A stretch of DNA of 64,000 nt. It comes from Paraburkholderia phenazinium (GTDB taxonomy: Bacteria; Pseudomonadota; Gammaproteobacteria; Burkholderiales; Burkholderiaceae). The position numbers and the translations under genes were made by a program. The notes under the pieces are model-generated. The model did no database searches. It was not told the DNA's origin and worked only from the letters and a program-made list of their open reading frames with translations. Where the stretch lies: assembly GCF_900141745.1 (NCBI RefSeq), contig NZ_FSRM01000001.1, positions 1,240,001 through 1,304,000 on the forward strand. The letters are read 5' to 3'. This document shows positions 1-8,524 of this stretch, piece after piece. How positions within the stretch are numbered: the first letter of the stretch is position 1; every line of letters begins with the position of its first letter.

Positions 1-852
1 GTTGTTCTTCGATTCGATCGGCTTGTCGCCGGTGTTCATCACGAGGAAGCAGCCTGTGCCGTAGGTGTTTTTCACCATGCCCGAGCGCGTGCACATCTGG
101 CCGAACAGCGCGGCGTGCTGGTCGCCCGCAATGCCGGCGAGCGGGATCTTCGAGGCGAACACCGTGGTCTTGGTCGGACCGTACACTTCCGATGACGCAC
201 GCACTTCCGGCAGCATGCTGCGCGGAATATCGAGCGCCTGAAGCAGCTCGTCGTCCCATTGCAGCGTGTGGATGTTGAAGAGCATCGTGCGCGATGCGTT
301 AGTGACGTCGGTGACGTGCAGGCCGTGCTTGGTGAAATTCCACACCAGCCAACTGTCGACGGTGCCGAATGCGAGACGCCCTTGCTTGGCTTTTTCGCGA
401 GCACCTTCGACGTTGTCGAGAATCCAGCGGATTTTCGTCGCCGAGAAATACGAGTCGATCGGCAGACCAGTCTTCGCACGGACTTTCTCTTCGAGCCCCT
501 GCGCTTTCAGTTCGTCGCAGAAGTCGGCGGTGCGGCGGTCTTGCCAGACGATCGCGTTGTAGATCGGATGGCCGGTTTCGCGGTCCCAGACAATCGTCGT
601 CTCGCGCTGGTTGGTGATGCCGATAGCGGCGATCGACGTGCCATTCATCCCCGCACGCGTGACAGCCTCGGCCGCAACGCCTGCCTGGGTCGACCAGATT
701 TCCTGCGGGTCATGTTCGACCCAGCCCGGACGCGGATAGATCTGCTGGAATTCCTTCTGAGCCGTCGAGACGACGTTGCCCTGATGGTCGAAAAGCATCG
801 CGCGCGAGCTGGTTGTGCCCTGGTCGAGCGCAAGTATGTACTGATCCTGCAT
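1..852 (-). CDS. glpK: Glycerol kinase (3' part outside window)
   Basis: Glycerol kinase phosphorylates glycerol with ATP to sn-glycerol-3-phosphate in the cytoplasm. The first 284 residues are visible; the family is about 500 long, so the C-terminal lobe lies beyond the left edge. Seen in the sequence: the FGGY-kinase phosphate loop DQGTTSSR at residues 10-17, TNQRETT at about 80-86, and YGTGCF at about 265-270. The ATG is preceded by GGAGAAGAGACA, a good ribosome binding site. It lies 250 bp downstream of glpD on the same strand, so the two probably form one glycerol operon. Identity is secure; the missing part cannot be judged. Confidence 0.97.
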   Translation of the reverse strand, partial: MQDQYILALDQGTTSSRAMLFDHQGNVVSTAQKEFQQIYPRPGWVEHDPQEIWSTQAGVAAEAVTRAGMNGTSIAAIGITNQRETTIVWDRETGHPIYNAIVWQDRRTADFCDELKAQGLEEKVRAKTGLPIDSYFSATKIRWILDNVEGAREKAKQGRLAFGTVDSWLVWNFTKHGLHVTDVTNASRTMLFNIHTLQWDDELLQALDIPRSMLPEVRASSEVYGPTKTTVFASKIPLAGIAGDQHAALFGQMCTRSGMVKNTYGTGCFLVMNTGDKPIESKNN

Positions 853-1007
853 TGTCTCTTCTCCATGTTATGAGTCGCCGGAACGGTGATCCGGCGATGG
901 GAACGGCTTGTTGTTCTGGGCTGCTGCAACTGCCGTGGCTTCGTGCACTCCGGTGTGCCGATCTCGATCCGCATGCCGGAATACGGTGTTATGGGTGGCT
1001 TGTACTG

Positions 1008-1030
1008 ATCACGCCTGCGTTGGGCGTGAT
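1008..1030. repeat. Perfect inverted repeat between glpD and glpK
   Basis: ATCACGCC and GGCGTGAT form a perfect 8-bp stem around a 7-nt loop in the 250-bp gap between the glpD stop and the glpK start. No T-run follows on the minus strand, so it is not a classical terminator. It may be an mRNA-stabilising or processing stem-loop that sets the glpD:glpK ratio. A second, 7-bp stem (CGCCGGA/TCCGGCG) lies at about 883-903, just before the glpK leader. Confidence 0.5.
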
Positions 1031-1102
1031 GGGCTTGTCGGTGCCTGGTTGTGCTTACTGGTTCTGGTGCGTGCTGACGCGCTTGACCATGCCTGTCCGT
1101 GT

Positions 1103-2689
1103 CTATGCGTGCTGACTCGCCGGAGCTTGCCCGAGTGCCGCGCGCTCGAGCGGCGCGGGAGCGCTGGCAAACCAGCCGTCGATGTCCTTTGTGACGCTTT
1201 CCAGTGTGCCCGGCTCGACATGCAGGCCGAGCTTCGAGCGGCGCCACAACACGTCTTGCGCGCTGCGAGCCCATTCGACGTCGCGCAGATAGCGCAGCTC
1301 GGCTTCGAACAGACCTGGAGCGAAGGCGCGGCCGAGGTCTTCAAGCGAGCGTGCCTGACCGATCACGTGCCTCGCGCGCGTGCCGTATGCGCGGCCGTAG
1401 CGGTACGCGAGGTCGGCGGGCAGCCAGGCGTTCTGCTGCTTGAACTGCGTGACGAAGCGCTCGAAATTCGCTTGCGGGATATCGCCGCCCGGCAGCGCTG
1501 CGCCGGCCGTCCAGGCCGGAGCCGGATTCCGCAGCGCGCGACCGAGTTCGTCGACGGCTTCTTCCGCGAGCTTGCGGAACGTCGTGATCTTTCCGCCGAA
1601 CACCGACAGCAACGGCGCTTCACCTGCGGGTGCATCGAGTTCGAGCCGGTAGTCGCGCGTGACGGCGGACGGATTGTCCGCACCTTCTTCCTCGAGCAGC
1701 GGACGCACGCCCGAGTAGGTCCAGCGCACGTCCTTCGGCGAAATCTGCTGTTTGAAATAGCGGTTGATCGAATCGCAAAGGTACTGCGTCTCGTCGGCGT
1801 TGATCGCTACCTTCGCCGGGTCGTCGTGGTATTCGATGTCCGTGGTGCCGATCAGCGTGTAGTCGTGCTCGTACGGAATCGCGAAGATGATCCGCTTGTC
1901 CGGGTTCTGGAAGATGTACGCGTGATCGTGTTCGAACAGGCGCGGCGTGACGATGTGGCTGCCCTTGACGAGGCGCACGCTATGGTTCGCTTCGCGGCCG
2001 AGCGCGCCGTGCAGCAGTTCGCCTACCCACGGGCCGGCGGCATTTGCAATTGCACAGGCGCGCACGTCCAGTTGCGTGCCGTCGTCGCGACGCAGTTGCG
2101 CGTGCCATTCGCCGCCCGCGCGCACGGCACTGATCAGCTTGGTGCGCGTGAGGATGGCGGCGCCATGTTCCTGCGCGTCGAGCGCATTCAGCACGACGAG
2201 GCGCGCGTCGTTGACCCAGCCGTCCGAGTACACGAAACCGCGCTTGATCGATTCGATCAGAGGTGCGCCGGCCGGATGGCGGCGCATGTCGATGCCGCGC
2301 GAGGGCGGCAGCAGTTCGCGCCGGGCGAGATGATCGTAAAGGAACAGGCCCGCGCGGATCATCCATGCAGGCCGCAGGTTCGGCATGTGCGGCATCACGA
2401 AGCGCAGCGGCCACATGATGTGCGGGGCGGCGCGCAGCAGGGTCTCGCGTTCCTGCAGCGCCTTGCGCACGAGGCCGAATTCGCGGTACTCGAGATAGCG
2501 CAGACCGCCATGGATCAGTTTGGTACTCGCCGACGACGTATGCGCCGCCAGGTCGTCCTGTTCGCAGAGCAAGACAGACAGGCCGCGCCCCGCGGCGTCG
2601 CGTGCGATGCCGGCGCCGTTGATCCCGCCGCCCACCACGAGCAAATCGTATCTAGAGCCTTGCGTCACCTGCTGTGTCCCCTGCGTCAT
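1103..2689 (-). CDS. glpD: Aerobic glycerol-3-phosphate dehydrogenase
   Basis: FAD-dependent sn-glycerol-3-phosphate dehydrogenase that oxidises glycerol-3-phosphate to dihydroxyacetone phosphate at the inner membrane and passes electrons to quinone. The protein is 528 residues; E. coli GlpD is about 500. Seen: the FAD-binding dinucleotide fold DLLVVGGGINGAGIARDAAG near residues 14-33, then SSASTKLIHGGLRYLE near 52-67, typical of the DAO family. The frame is open far upstream, but homology starts at MTQGTQQ. The Shine-Dalgarno for this ATG is weak. A GTG seven codons later has GGGGACACAG in front and is a possible alternative. GlpR-like operators lie directly upstream. Confidence 0.96.
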   Translation of the reverse strand: MTQGTQQVTQGSRYDLLVVGGGINGAGIARDAAGRGLSVLLCEQDDLAAHTSSASTKLIHGGLRYLEYREFGLVRKALQERETLLRAAPHIMWPLRFVMPHMPNLRPAWMIRAGLFLYDHLARRELLPPSRGIDMRRHPAGAPLIESIKRGFVYSDGWVNDARLVVLNALDAQEHGAAILTRTKLISAVRAGGEWHAQLRRDDGTQLDVRACAIANAAGPWVGELLHGALGREANHSVRLVKGSHIVTPRLFEHDHAYIFQNPDKRIIFAIPYEHDYTLIGTTDIEYHDDPAKVAINADETQYLCDSINRYFKQQISPKDVRWTYSGVRPLLEEEGADNPSAVTRDYRLELDAPAGEAPLLSVFGGKITTFRKLAEEAVDELGRALRNPAPAWTAGAALPGGDIPQANFERFVTQFKQQNAWLPADLAYRYGRAYGTRARHVIGQARSLEDLGRAFAPGLFEAELRYLRDVEWARSAQDVLWRRSKLGLHVEPGTLESVTKDIDGWFASAPAPLERAALGQAPASQHA

Positions 2690-2700
2690 GGATGAAATGC

Positions 2701-2750
2701 TATCGAACCGATAGTGTTCGTTTTCGAACTTTAATGAACAAAATCGAAAA
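2701..2750 (-). promoter_or_regulatory. GlpR-like operator cluster upstream of glpD
   Basis: GTTCG-TTTT-CGAAC at 2716-2729 is a perfect inverted repeat that matches the known E. coli GlpR operator half-sites (TGTTCG/CGAACA). It is flanked by TATCG-AAC-CGATA (2701-2713), also a perfect inverted repeat, and by GAACAAAATCGAAA (about 2736-2749), a looser copy. The cluster lies 12-61 bp upstream of the glpD start, and a DeoR/GlpR-type repressor is encoded at 4013-4792. Repression relieved by glycerol-3-phosphate is inferred from that family. Confidence 0.7.
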
Positions 2751-2851
2751 AGTAAAGTTCGAGTTTCGTGATCCGGTTTCCTGGGTAGTAGCGTAACGCG
2801 GCGGCACCGACGATACTCATAGCCATAGCAATAGCCATATCGAGGTGAGAC

Positions 2852-3226
2852 ATGCGGAGACTTTGGGTAGCGGGAGCGGCGGCGTTGCTGGCCGGATGTG
2901 TGGGTACGCCGAGCCTGAGTGGCAGCATGGGCGCGCCGTCGTTCGCGGCGCTGCAGCAGATGTGCAGTGCGGCGCCGGTCAACTACGGCAACGACGCGCA
3001 GTCGGTTTATACGACTTTCTATGATGCGTATGTTGCTAATCGGCGCGGCAAAGTGTCGACGGCGGATTACTGCTCGTTCCAGACCGCGATCGCGCAGAAC
3101 TACACGACGCTCGGCTCGAGCAGCGACCCGCAAGCGCGCAATCAGTGGGTGGCATTCTTTCTGGACCAGCGCGCAAAGGCGGTTAGCTGGCGTGCAGCGG
3201 TCGACCCGACGCTGCGCAGCGGTTGA
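2852..3226 (+). CDS. Small predicted lipoprotein of unknown function
   Basis: A 124-residue predicted lipoprotein. The N-terminus MRRLWVAGAAALLAGC has a short basic start, a hydrophobic stretch and a lipobox LLAGC with the acylated Cys at residue 16. This implies signal peptidase II processing and membrane anchoring. The mature part is small and polar, with two further Cys (about residues 38 and 74) and no domain I recognise. GAGGTGA sits just before the ATG. It is divergent from glpD across 162 bp holding the GlpR-like sites, so glycerol-linked control is possible but not shown. Confidence 0.8.
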   Translation: MRRLWVAGAAALLAGCVGTPSLSGSMGAPSFAALQQMCSAAPVNYGNDAQSVYTTFYDAYVANRRGKVSTADYCSFQTAIAQNYTTLGSSSDPQARNQWVAFFLDQRAKAVSWRAAVDPTLRSG

Positions 3227-3457
3227 AAGGAGTTTGTGCGGCTAAGCTTGGAGGCACTCAATCAGACGCGCCTCAGCCTCTATCTCCAAGGTGGGACACG
3301 CACTGTGAGTGGTCACTTCGCAGCCGTATGAGGCGAGGTGGTGAGACGCGCATGATGATTCGAATGCTCGAATTCGAACATCAGACGATATCCGTCGGAT
3401 TCACCTTGCTGGGAGATCACGCGCCGGGGCAACTCGGCGCATGGCCATGGTGGGGCA

Positions 3458-3655
3458 TTAGGACAGACGCTTGATGACCCGGATTGCCGTGTCGCCGATG
3501 TCGGTGACGCGCCATTGCTTGAGGCCGGAGGCGAGCTTCTCGAGTTGCACGAGCTGTCGTTCGAACAGCGCATCCAGCTCCTCCCGATCCATGTCAACCT
3601 GGTGGGGAGCATCCTTGACGAGCAACAACGTGGCGAATTCATGCGGACTCAGCAT
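3458..3655 (-). CDS. Small conserved-looking cytoplasmic protein, unknown function
   Basis: A 65-residue acidic, helical protein (MLSPHEFATLLLVKDAPHQV at the N-terminus) without signal peptide or membrane segment. An in-frame ATG four codons upstream is possible, but GGAGAG stands at the right distance before the second ATG, which I chose. It resembles short Burkholderia hypothetical proteins, though I cannot name a family. It sits alone, convergent with the lipoprotein gene, with over 350 bp of apparently empty sequence upstream. Confidence 0.6.
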   Translation of the reverse strand: MLSPHEFATLLLVKDAPHQVDMDREELDALFERQLVQLEKLASGLKQWRVTDIGDTAIRVIKRLS

Positions 3656-4012
3656 CGTTCTCTCCATGTCAAGCGTAATGCGGACTGCCTTTGAGGCGAC
3701 TGGCTGGCCGGCCGGGGCGGCGGGGCGCAGCGCGATCCGCTACAGGATCGGGCGGGAGTAACAGCGTTTCACCGCCGACGCGGCACGAAAATAGCGTCGG
3801 GGAACTGGAGTGTAGTCAACCGCACGCTGAACGCCAAATCGTCCCCTGAAAATTTTCCATTTGACAATTCGAGACCGAAGAAGCGGTCTGGATCGGCGGG
3901 CAAATCCTTGATTTCACGCGAGGTTTTGCGTGCGCTGCAGCAAAACGCCATGGCGTCGCGCGCCTGGCGGATTCGGTCATACGGCGTTCGGAGGATTGCC
4001 GTCCTCAGCGCG
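3656..4012. other. Intergenic stretch before glpR 3' end
   Basis: 357 bp between the small minus-strand protein and the end of glpR. A 60-codon minus-strand frame at 3769-3951 has no Shine-Dalgarno and no recognisable sequence, and I do not accept it as a gene. A weak 5-bp hairpin (GAGGA/TCCTC) lies just downstream of glpR at about 3990-4006. Nothing else is evident. Confidence 0.5.
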
Positions 4013-4792
4013 TCACTCCGCGATATAGACCTGAGTGCCCGCGTTGGCCAGCGTCTCCGTCATGTCGGCCGGCGGCGCCTTGTCGGTGAAGAGCGCGTCG
4101 ATCTGGTTCAGATGACCCTGGCGGACCAGCGCCGGGCGGCCGAACTTGGAGTGGTCGGAGGCGAGAAACACCGTGCGCGCGTGCTCGATGATCGCCTCGG
4201 CCACCCGCACTTCACGCGTATCGAAATCGCGCAGCGTGCCGTCGCTTTCAATGCTCGAGGTGCCGATGATCGCGAAATCTACCTTGAACTGGCGAATGAA
4301 GTCGATCGCCAGTTCGCCGACGATCCCCTTGTCCCAAGGTCGCACAATGCCGCCGGTCACCAGCACCTCGGATTCCGGATAGCCGCTCATCATGCTGGCA
4401 ACGTTGAGGTTGTTGGTGATCACGCGCAGCCCGCGATGGCGGTTCAGCGCCCGCGCCACCTCTTCCGTGGTCGTGCCGAGGTTGATAAAGAGGGATGCCT
4501 GATCGGGAATATGCGTGGCGACGAGCGCTGCGATGCGCCGCTTCTCGTCGTGGAACATCCGTTGCCTCGCGGTGTACGAGACGTTTTCGGAACTGGTCGG
4601 CAGGCTCGCACCGCCGTGGTAGCGACGCAGCAGGTTCATATCGGCCAGCCAGTTCACGTCGCGCCGGATAGTTTGCGGAGTGACGTCGAAATGGGCAGCC
4701 AGGTCATCCACGGTCACGAAGCCGTCGCGTTGCACCCACTCGAGCAGTTCCTGTTGACGTGCGTTGAGGGTCAGGCGGGGGTCTCGGGTCAT
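4013..4792 (-). CDS. glpR: DeoR/GlpR-family transcriptional repressor
   Basis: A 259-residue DeoR-family regulator. The N-terminal winged helix-turn-helix spans about residues 10-60, with DDLAAHFDVTPQTIRRDVNW as the recognition region. The C-terminal DeoRC sugar-phosphate sensor follows from about residue 75 and contains NLGTTTEEVARAL and ITNNLNVA, typical effector-loop segments. Length and order match GlpR. The neighbouring glpD/glpK genes and GlpR-like operators before glpD support a glycerol-3-phosphate-responsive repressor. The start region is duplicated (the sequence around the ATG recurs 14 bp upstream). It is transcribed toward glpD but separated from it by unrelated small genes. Confidence 0.9.
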   Translation of the reverse strand: MTRDPRLTLNARQQELLEWVQRDGFVTVDDLAAHFDVTPQTIRRDVNWLADMNLLRRYHGGASLPTSSENVSYTARQRMFHDEKRRIAALVATHIPDQASLFINLGTTTEEVARALNRHRGLRVITNNLNVASMMSGYPESEVLVTGGIVRPWDKGIVGELAIDFIRQFKVDFAIIGTSSIESDGTLRDFDTREVRVAEAIIEHARTVFLASDHSKFGRPALVRQGHLNQIDALFTDKAPPADMTETLANAGTQVYIAE

Positions 4793-4958
4793 GTGTCTCG
4801 GGTCAAGTGTTGGCGTTGGCGCCGGGTGAGGCAGCCAGCGCCTGGAGCGAGCAATGGTGGAAACGGTGAGCTATTGTAAGACCAAGTGCCGGGTTGTCCG
4901 CCAACCTACGCAACATGCATAAGATCGCGGCCGACATATTCAGCATATTTCTGCATTT

Positions 4959-4977
4959 ATTCATTTGATAAATGAAT
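4959..4977. promoter_or_regulatory. AT-rich inverted repeat upstream of the GGT-family gene
   Basis: ATTCATTT-GAT-AAATGAAT is a perfect 8-bp-arm palindrome in an AT-rich island, 108 bp upstream of the GGT-family gene and divergent from glpR. CAT-starting motifs at 4935, 4944, 4954 and 4962 precede it at 8-10 bp spacing. TTGTTTTTTC follows, so a terminator reading is possible, but the AT-only stem and its place between divergent genes favour an operator. The binding protein is unknown. Confidence 0.45.
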
Positions 4978-5085
4978 TTGTTTTTTCAGCCGGTTCGCGC
5001 TGCAATCGTCGATTCCTTTGTGACGCGTTTCTAGTGGTTCCGGCGGATCTTCTGCGCTGGGCCGCGCTTTCCGAGAGTCTCCTAC

Positions 5086-6723
5086 ATGACCCGCTTCAAC
5101 TGGCAAAACCCCTATCCGACGCCGCGTCTGCCCGTATTCGCGCGCAACATCGTTTCGACTTCGCATCCGCTCGCAGCCCAAGCCGGACTGCGCATGTTGT
5201 GGAAGGGCGGCAATGCCGTCGACGCGGCGATCGCGGCTGCGGCGGCCATCACGGTCGTGGAGCCCGTCTCCTGCGGCCTGGGCAGCGACGCGTTCGCGCT
5301 GGTGTGGGATGGCGCGAAGCTGCACGGGCTGAACGCGTCGGGCGTGTCGCCGGCGGCGTGGAACGTGGACTACTTCAAGCGCAAGTACGGTGAAGAAAAC
5401 GGTCTCGCGAAGCAACCCAAGCGCGGCTGGGATGCGGTGACGGTCCCGGGGGTGATTGCCGGCTGGGAAGCCTTGCACGAGAAATTCGGTACGCTGCCGT
5501 TCGCCGATCTGATGGAACCCGCCATCGAGATCGCCGAGCGCGGCCATGCGGTGGCGAGCATCGTGGCCTACAAGTGGGCCGCGGCTATCCCGGAGCTGAA
5601 GGATCTGCCGGGCTTTGCGCAGACCTTCATGCCGCGCGGCCGGGCGCCGGAAGTGAGCGAGCTGGTGCGCTTCCCCGGCCATGCGAAGACGTTGCGCAAG
5701 CTGGCCGAACAGGGTCCGCGCGCCTACTACGAAGGCGAAATCGCCGAGCGGATCGCCGCGTTCTCGCGCGAGTGCGGCGGCGCCATGACCGCGAACGACC
5801 TGCGCAATTACCGCGCGGATTGGGTCGAGCCGATCGGCAAGGACTATCGCGGCTACACGGTGCATGAGATTCCGCCGAACGGCCAGGGCATCGCTGCGCT
5901 GATCGCGCTCGGCATCCTCGAGAAGTTCGATGTGGCTTCGCTCGCGCTCGACAACGTCGAATCGCAGCACCTGCAGATCGAAGCAATGAAGCTGGCGTTT
6001 GCGGACGTCTACCGCTATGTTGCGGACCCGCGTTCCATGGACGTGACGCCCGAGCAGATGCTCGACGACGCGTATCTCACCGAGCGGGCCAGGCTGATCG
6101 ATCCGAAGCGCGCCACGCAGTTCGACTTCGGCATGCCGAAAGCGGGCGGCACGATCTACATGTCCGCCGCTGACGAGAACGGCATGATGGTGAGCTTCAT
6201 CCAGTCGAACTACATGGGCTTCGGCTCGGGCATCGTCGTGCCGGATAGCGGCATTTCGATGCAGAACCGCGGCTGCGGTTTCTCGATGGATCCGAAGTCG
6301 CCGAACGTCGTCGAAGGCGGCAAGCGGCCGTTCCATACGATCATCCCGGCCTTCCTCACGCAACAGGTCGACGGCAAGCAGGAAGCGGTGATGAGCTTCG
6401 GCGTGATGGGCGGCGATATGCAGCCGCAGGGCCATCTGCAATCCATCGTACGGATGCTCGACTACGGCCAGCAACCGCAGGCTGCTTGCGATGCGCCGCG
6501 CTGGAAGGTGAACCGCGACTTCACCATCGACATCGAAGCGACGCTCGACGCGAACACCGCGCGCGCACTCGAAAACCTCGGCCATACGATCAAGTCGGTC
6601 GATGATCCGTACATGGACTTCGGCTCCGGCCAGTACATCTGGAAACTCGATCGCAACGATCCGGACCGCGGCTATGTGGCGGCGAGCGACAGCCGTCGCG
6701 ACGGCCTCGCAGCCGGCTTCTGA
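5086..6723 (+). CDS. Gamma-glutamyltransferase-family hydrolase (cytoplasmic type)
   Basis: A 545-residue Ntn-hydrolase of the gamma-glutamyltransferase family. These precursors cleave themselves before a catalytic Thr. Here the nucleophile is probably Thr356 in KAGGTIYMSAADENG, followed by the small-subunit signatures FIQSNYMGFGSGIV and MQNRGCGFS. The N-terminus (MTRFNWQNPYPTPRLPVFAR) lacks a signal peptide, unlike periplasmic glutathione-cleaving Ggt. This fits the cytoplasmic branch that includes oxamate amidohydrolase and YwrD-type enzymes; the substrate cannot be read. It is followed 96 bp later by a metabolite:H+ symporter, suggesting uptake and cleavage of an amide or gamma-glutamyl compound. 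GAGAG precedes the ATG. Confidence 0.9.
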   Translation: MTRFNWQNPYPTPRLPVFARNIVSTSHPLAAQAGLRMLWKGGNAVDAAIAAAAAITVVEPVSCGLGSDAFALVWDGAKLHGLNASGVSPAAWNVDYFKRKYGEENGLAKQPKRGWDAVTVPGVIAGWEALHEKFGTLPFADLMEPAIEIAERGHAVASIVAYKWAAAIPELKDLPGFAQTFMPRGRAPEVSELVRFPGHAKTLRKLAEQGPRAYYEGEIAERIAAFSRECGGAMTANDLRNYRADWVEPIGKDYRGYTVHEIPPNGQGIAALIALGILEKFDVASLALDNVESQHLQIEAMKLAFADVYRYVADPRSMDVTPEQMLDDAYLTERARLIDPKRATQFDFGMPKAGGTIYMSAADENGMMVSFIQSNYMGFGSGIVVPDSGISMQNRGCGFSMDPKSPNVVEGGKRPFHTIIPAFLTQQVDGKQEAVMSFGVMGGDMQPQGHLQSIVRMLDYGQQPQAACDAPRWKVNRDFTIDIEATLDANTARALENLGHTIKSVDDPYMDFGSGQYIWKLDRNDPDRGYVAASDSRRDGLAAGF

Positions 6724-6819
6724 GCGTAGCTTCGTCAGTCTTCAAGCGTGTCGTTGCACGCGAGGTGCCTTGGGTAACGATCCAGCCTGGGCGGCCTCGC
6801 GCTTCCTGTAGAGCCGATC

Positions 6820-8184
6820 ATGAACGATATCGCTTCGCCCGTTGCCGCCGCGGCGGTTTCCCCGGACTCCGCTGCCCCGCCGATGTCGAAAGGGATGATC
6901 AGGCGCATTATCTTTTCGTCGTCGGTCGGCAATGCGCTCGAATGGTTTGACTTTTCGGTCTATGGCTACTTCGCCGGCATCATCGCGAAGCAGTTCTTTC
7001 CAATGCACGACGAGTGGCTGTCGACGCTGCTCGCCATCGCCACGTTCGGCATCTCTTTTTTGATGCGCCCGATCGGCGCGGTGGTGCTCGGCATCTACGG
7101 GGACCGCAAAGGCCGCAAGGCGGCGCTGACGCTGGCCATTACGCTGATGATGGTCGGCACCCTGACGATGGCCGTGATGCCGCCGTACGCCATGATCGGG
7201 CTTGCGGCGCCGGTATTGATCCTGGTCGCTCGGCTCGTGCAAGGTTTTGCCGTGGGCGGCGAGTTCGGCAGCGCTACGGCCTTCATGGTTGAGCATAGCC
7301 CCACGAAGCGCGGCTACTACGCGAGCTGGCAGTTCGCGAGTCAGGGGCTTGCGGCGATTCTCGCGGCCGCGTTCGGCTCGATGCTTACCGCGTGGATGTC
7401 GCCCGAGCATCTGGGCAACTGGGGTTGGCGTATTCCGTTCCTGTTCGGTGTGCTAATTGGGCCGATTGGCTATTACATCCGCTCGCATCTGGATGAGACG
7501 CCCGAGTTTCTGGCGATGCGCCGGCAGCGCGATACGGCCGCTGCGGCAGCAGTTGACCCAACCGCGTCGTTCGGCAGCCAATGGGTGAACCTGCTTCTCG
7601 CGATCGGCATCGTCGCTCAATCGACGGTAGGCGTGTACGTGCTGCAACTCTACATGCCCATGTACGCCGTGAAACAGTTGCACATGCCGGCGGCTGTATC
7701 GTTCGGCGCTGTGGTGCTCAATGGCGGGCTGCAGCTGATCCTTTCGCCGGTGATGGGCGCGTGGTCCGATCGCATCGGCCGGATCCGCATCATGCTGGGC
7801 ACATCGATCCTGATGGGCCTGCTGATCTATCCAATGTTCGCACTGCTTCAGAGCTACCCCACGGTCGGCTGGCTGTTGCTGCTGCAGGGCACATCCGGCA
7901 TCCTCAAGGCGGCTTACTCCGGTCCGATGCCGGCTCTGATGTCCGAGATCTTCCCAACCCATGTGCGCTCGACCGGCCTTTCGATCGCTTACAGCATCGG
8001 CGTGACCGTCTTCGGCGGCTTCTCACCGACGATCGTCGAAACCTTCATTCATTTGACCGGCGACAAGCTCGCGCCAAGTTATTACGTGCTGATTGCGGCG
8101 CTGCTTTCCGGGTTGTCGCTGGTGATCGTCGCGTGGCGCAGGCGCCATGCCGGGCGCGACAAAGCCCTGCTGTATCCCTCCTAA
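6820..8184 (+). CDS. MHS-family MFS transporter
   Basis: A 454-residue major facilitator of the metabolite:H+ symporter (MHS) branch, to which citrate, alpha-ketoglutarate and proline/betaine importers belong. Seen: the first-helix signature GNALEWFDFSVYGYFAG near residues 38-54, GDRKGRK near 92 in the TM2-TM3 loop, GGEFGSAT near 146, and alternating hydrophobic blocks compatible with 12 helices. It ends in a short basic tail. It probably forms an operon with the upstream GGT-family hydrolase and imports that enzyme's substrate, although the compound is unknown. A strong terminator follows. Confidence 0.92.
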   Translation: MNDIASPVAAAAVSPDSAAPPMSKGMIRRIIFSSSVGNALEWFDFSVYGYFAGIIAKQFFPMHDEWLSTLLAIATFGISFLMRPIGAVVLGIYGDRKGRKAALTLAITLMMVGTLTMAVMPPYAMIGLAAPVLILVARLVQGFAVGGEFGSATAFMVEHSPTKRGYYASWQFASQGLAAILAAAFGSMLTAWMSPEHLGNWGWRIPFLFGVLIGPIGYYIRSHLDETPEFLAMRRQRDTAAAAAVDPTASFGSQWVNLLLAIGIVAQSTVGVYVLQLYMPMYAVKQLHMPAAVSFGAVVLNGGLQLILSPVMGAWSDRIGRIRIMLGTSILMGLLIYPMFALLQSYPTVGWLLLLQGTSGILKAAYSGPMPALMSEIFPTHVRSTGLSIAYSIGVTVFGGFSPTIVETFIHLTGDKLAPSYYVLIAALLSGLSLVIVAWRRRHAGRDKALLYPS

Positions 8185-8257
8185 GGCCTGCCGGGCGGCG
8201 CCTCCGCGTGCTCTGAGGCATTGCCACCCTCGCTTGCCGACCGTTGATTCAAGCTCA

Positions 8258-8284
8258 GGCAGCCCCCAGTGGGCTGCCTTTTTT
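8258..8284 (+). terminator. Rho-independent terminator after the GGT-MFS operon
   Basis: GGCAGCCC-CCAGT-GGGCTGCC followed by TTTTTT: a perfect 8-bp GC-rich stem, 5-nt loop and six T. It lies 74 bp after the transporter stop and ends the hydrolase-transporter unit. Confidence 0.9.
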
Positions 8285-8524
8285 GTGCGCTGCGCCCGCC
8301 TTGTTTTGCTTTGGAACAATTCGCCTATCGTGCCTCCGGAACTGCTGGACATGGGCATGGTCTGTGCTGTGTTGTCTGCAGAGTTGCGGAACACCAGCTA
8401 AGATGCAAGACATAAGGGGTTAACTCTAATTCAAGGCGCTGTATCGGAACGAGAGCGGCCTGGCAAACGCGAGTGCTTCCAGGCACGCTCCCGAAGTCGA
8501 TACAGCTTTCGGAGTAAGGAACAA
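8285..8524. other. Leader region of the ferritin-like gene
   Basis: About 240 bp without a gene between the terminator and the next start. It is richer in A/T than its surroundings near 8400-8440 (GACATAAGGGGTTAACTC), so a promoter is expected here, but I find no convincing -35/-10 pair. The Shine-Dalgarno GGAGTAAGGAACAA is at its right end. Confidence 0.4.

Noticed and set aside
908..2695. A 595-codon open frame antisense to glpD on the plus strand
   Set aside because: It is a mirror of high GC third-position bias in glpD: Arg/Val/Ala/Asp-rich translation, no ribosome site, no domain. glpD on the other strand is certain.
3352..3474. Short plus-strand frame with ATTCGA-ATGC-TCGAAT repeat after the lipoprotein gene
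   Set aside because: Forty codons without ribosome site, overlapping the end of the opposite small gene; the repeat is short and could be chance.
3769..3951. A 60-codon minus-strand frame upstream of the small protein at 3458
   Set aside because: No Shine-Dalgarno, average composition, no recognisable pattern; shorter than expected by chance in this GC range.
4957..6585. A 542-codon open frame antisense to the GGT-family gene
   Set aside because: Arg/His/Ala-rich antisense shadow of a certain gene; no family features.
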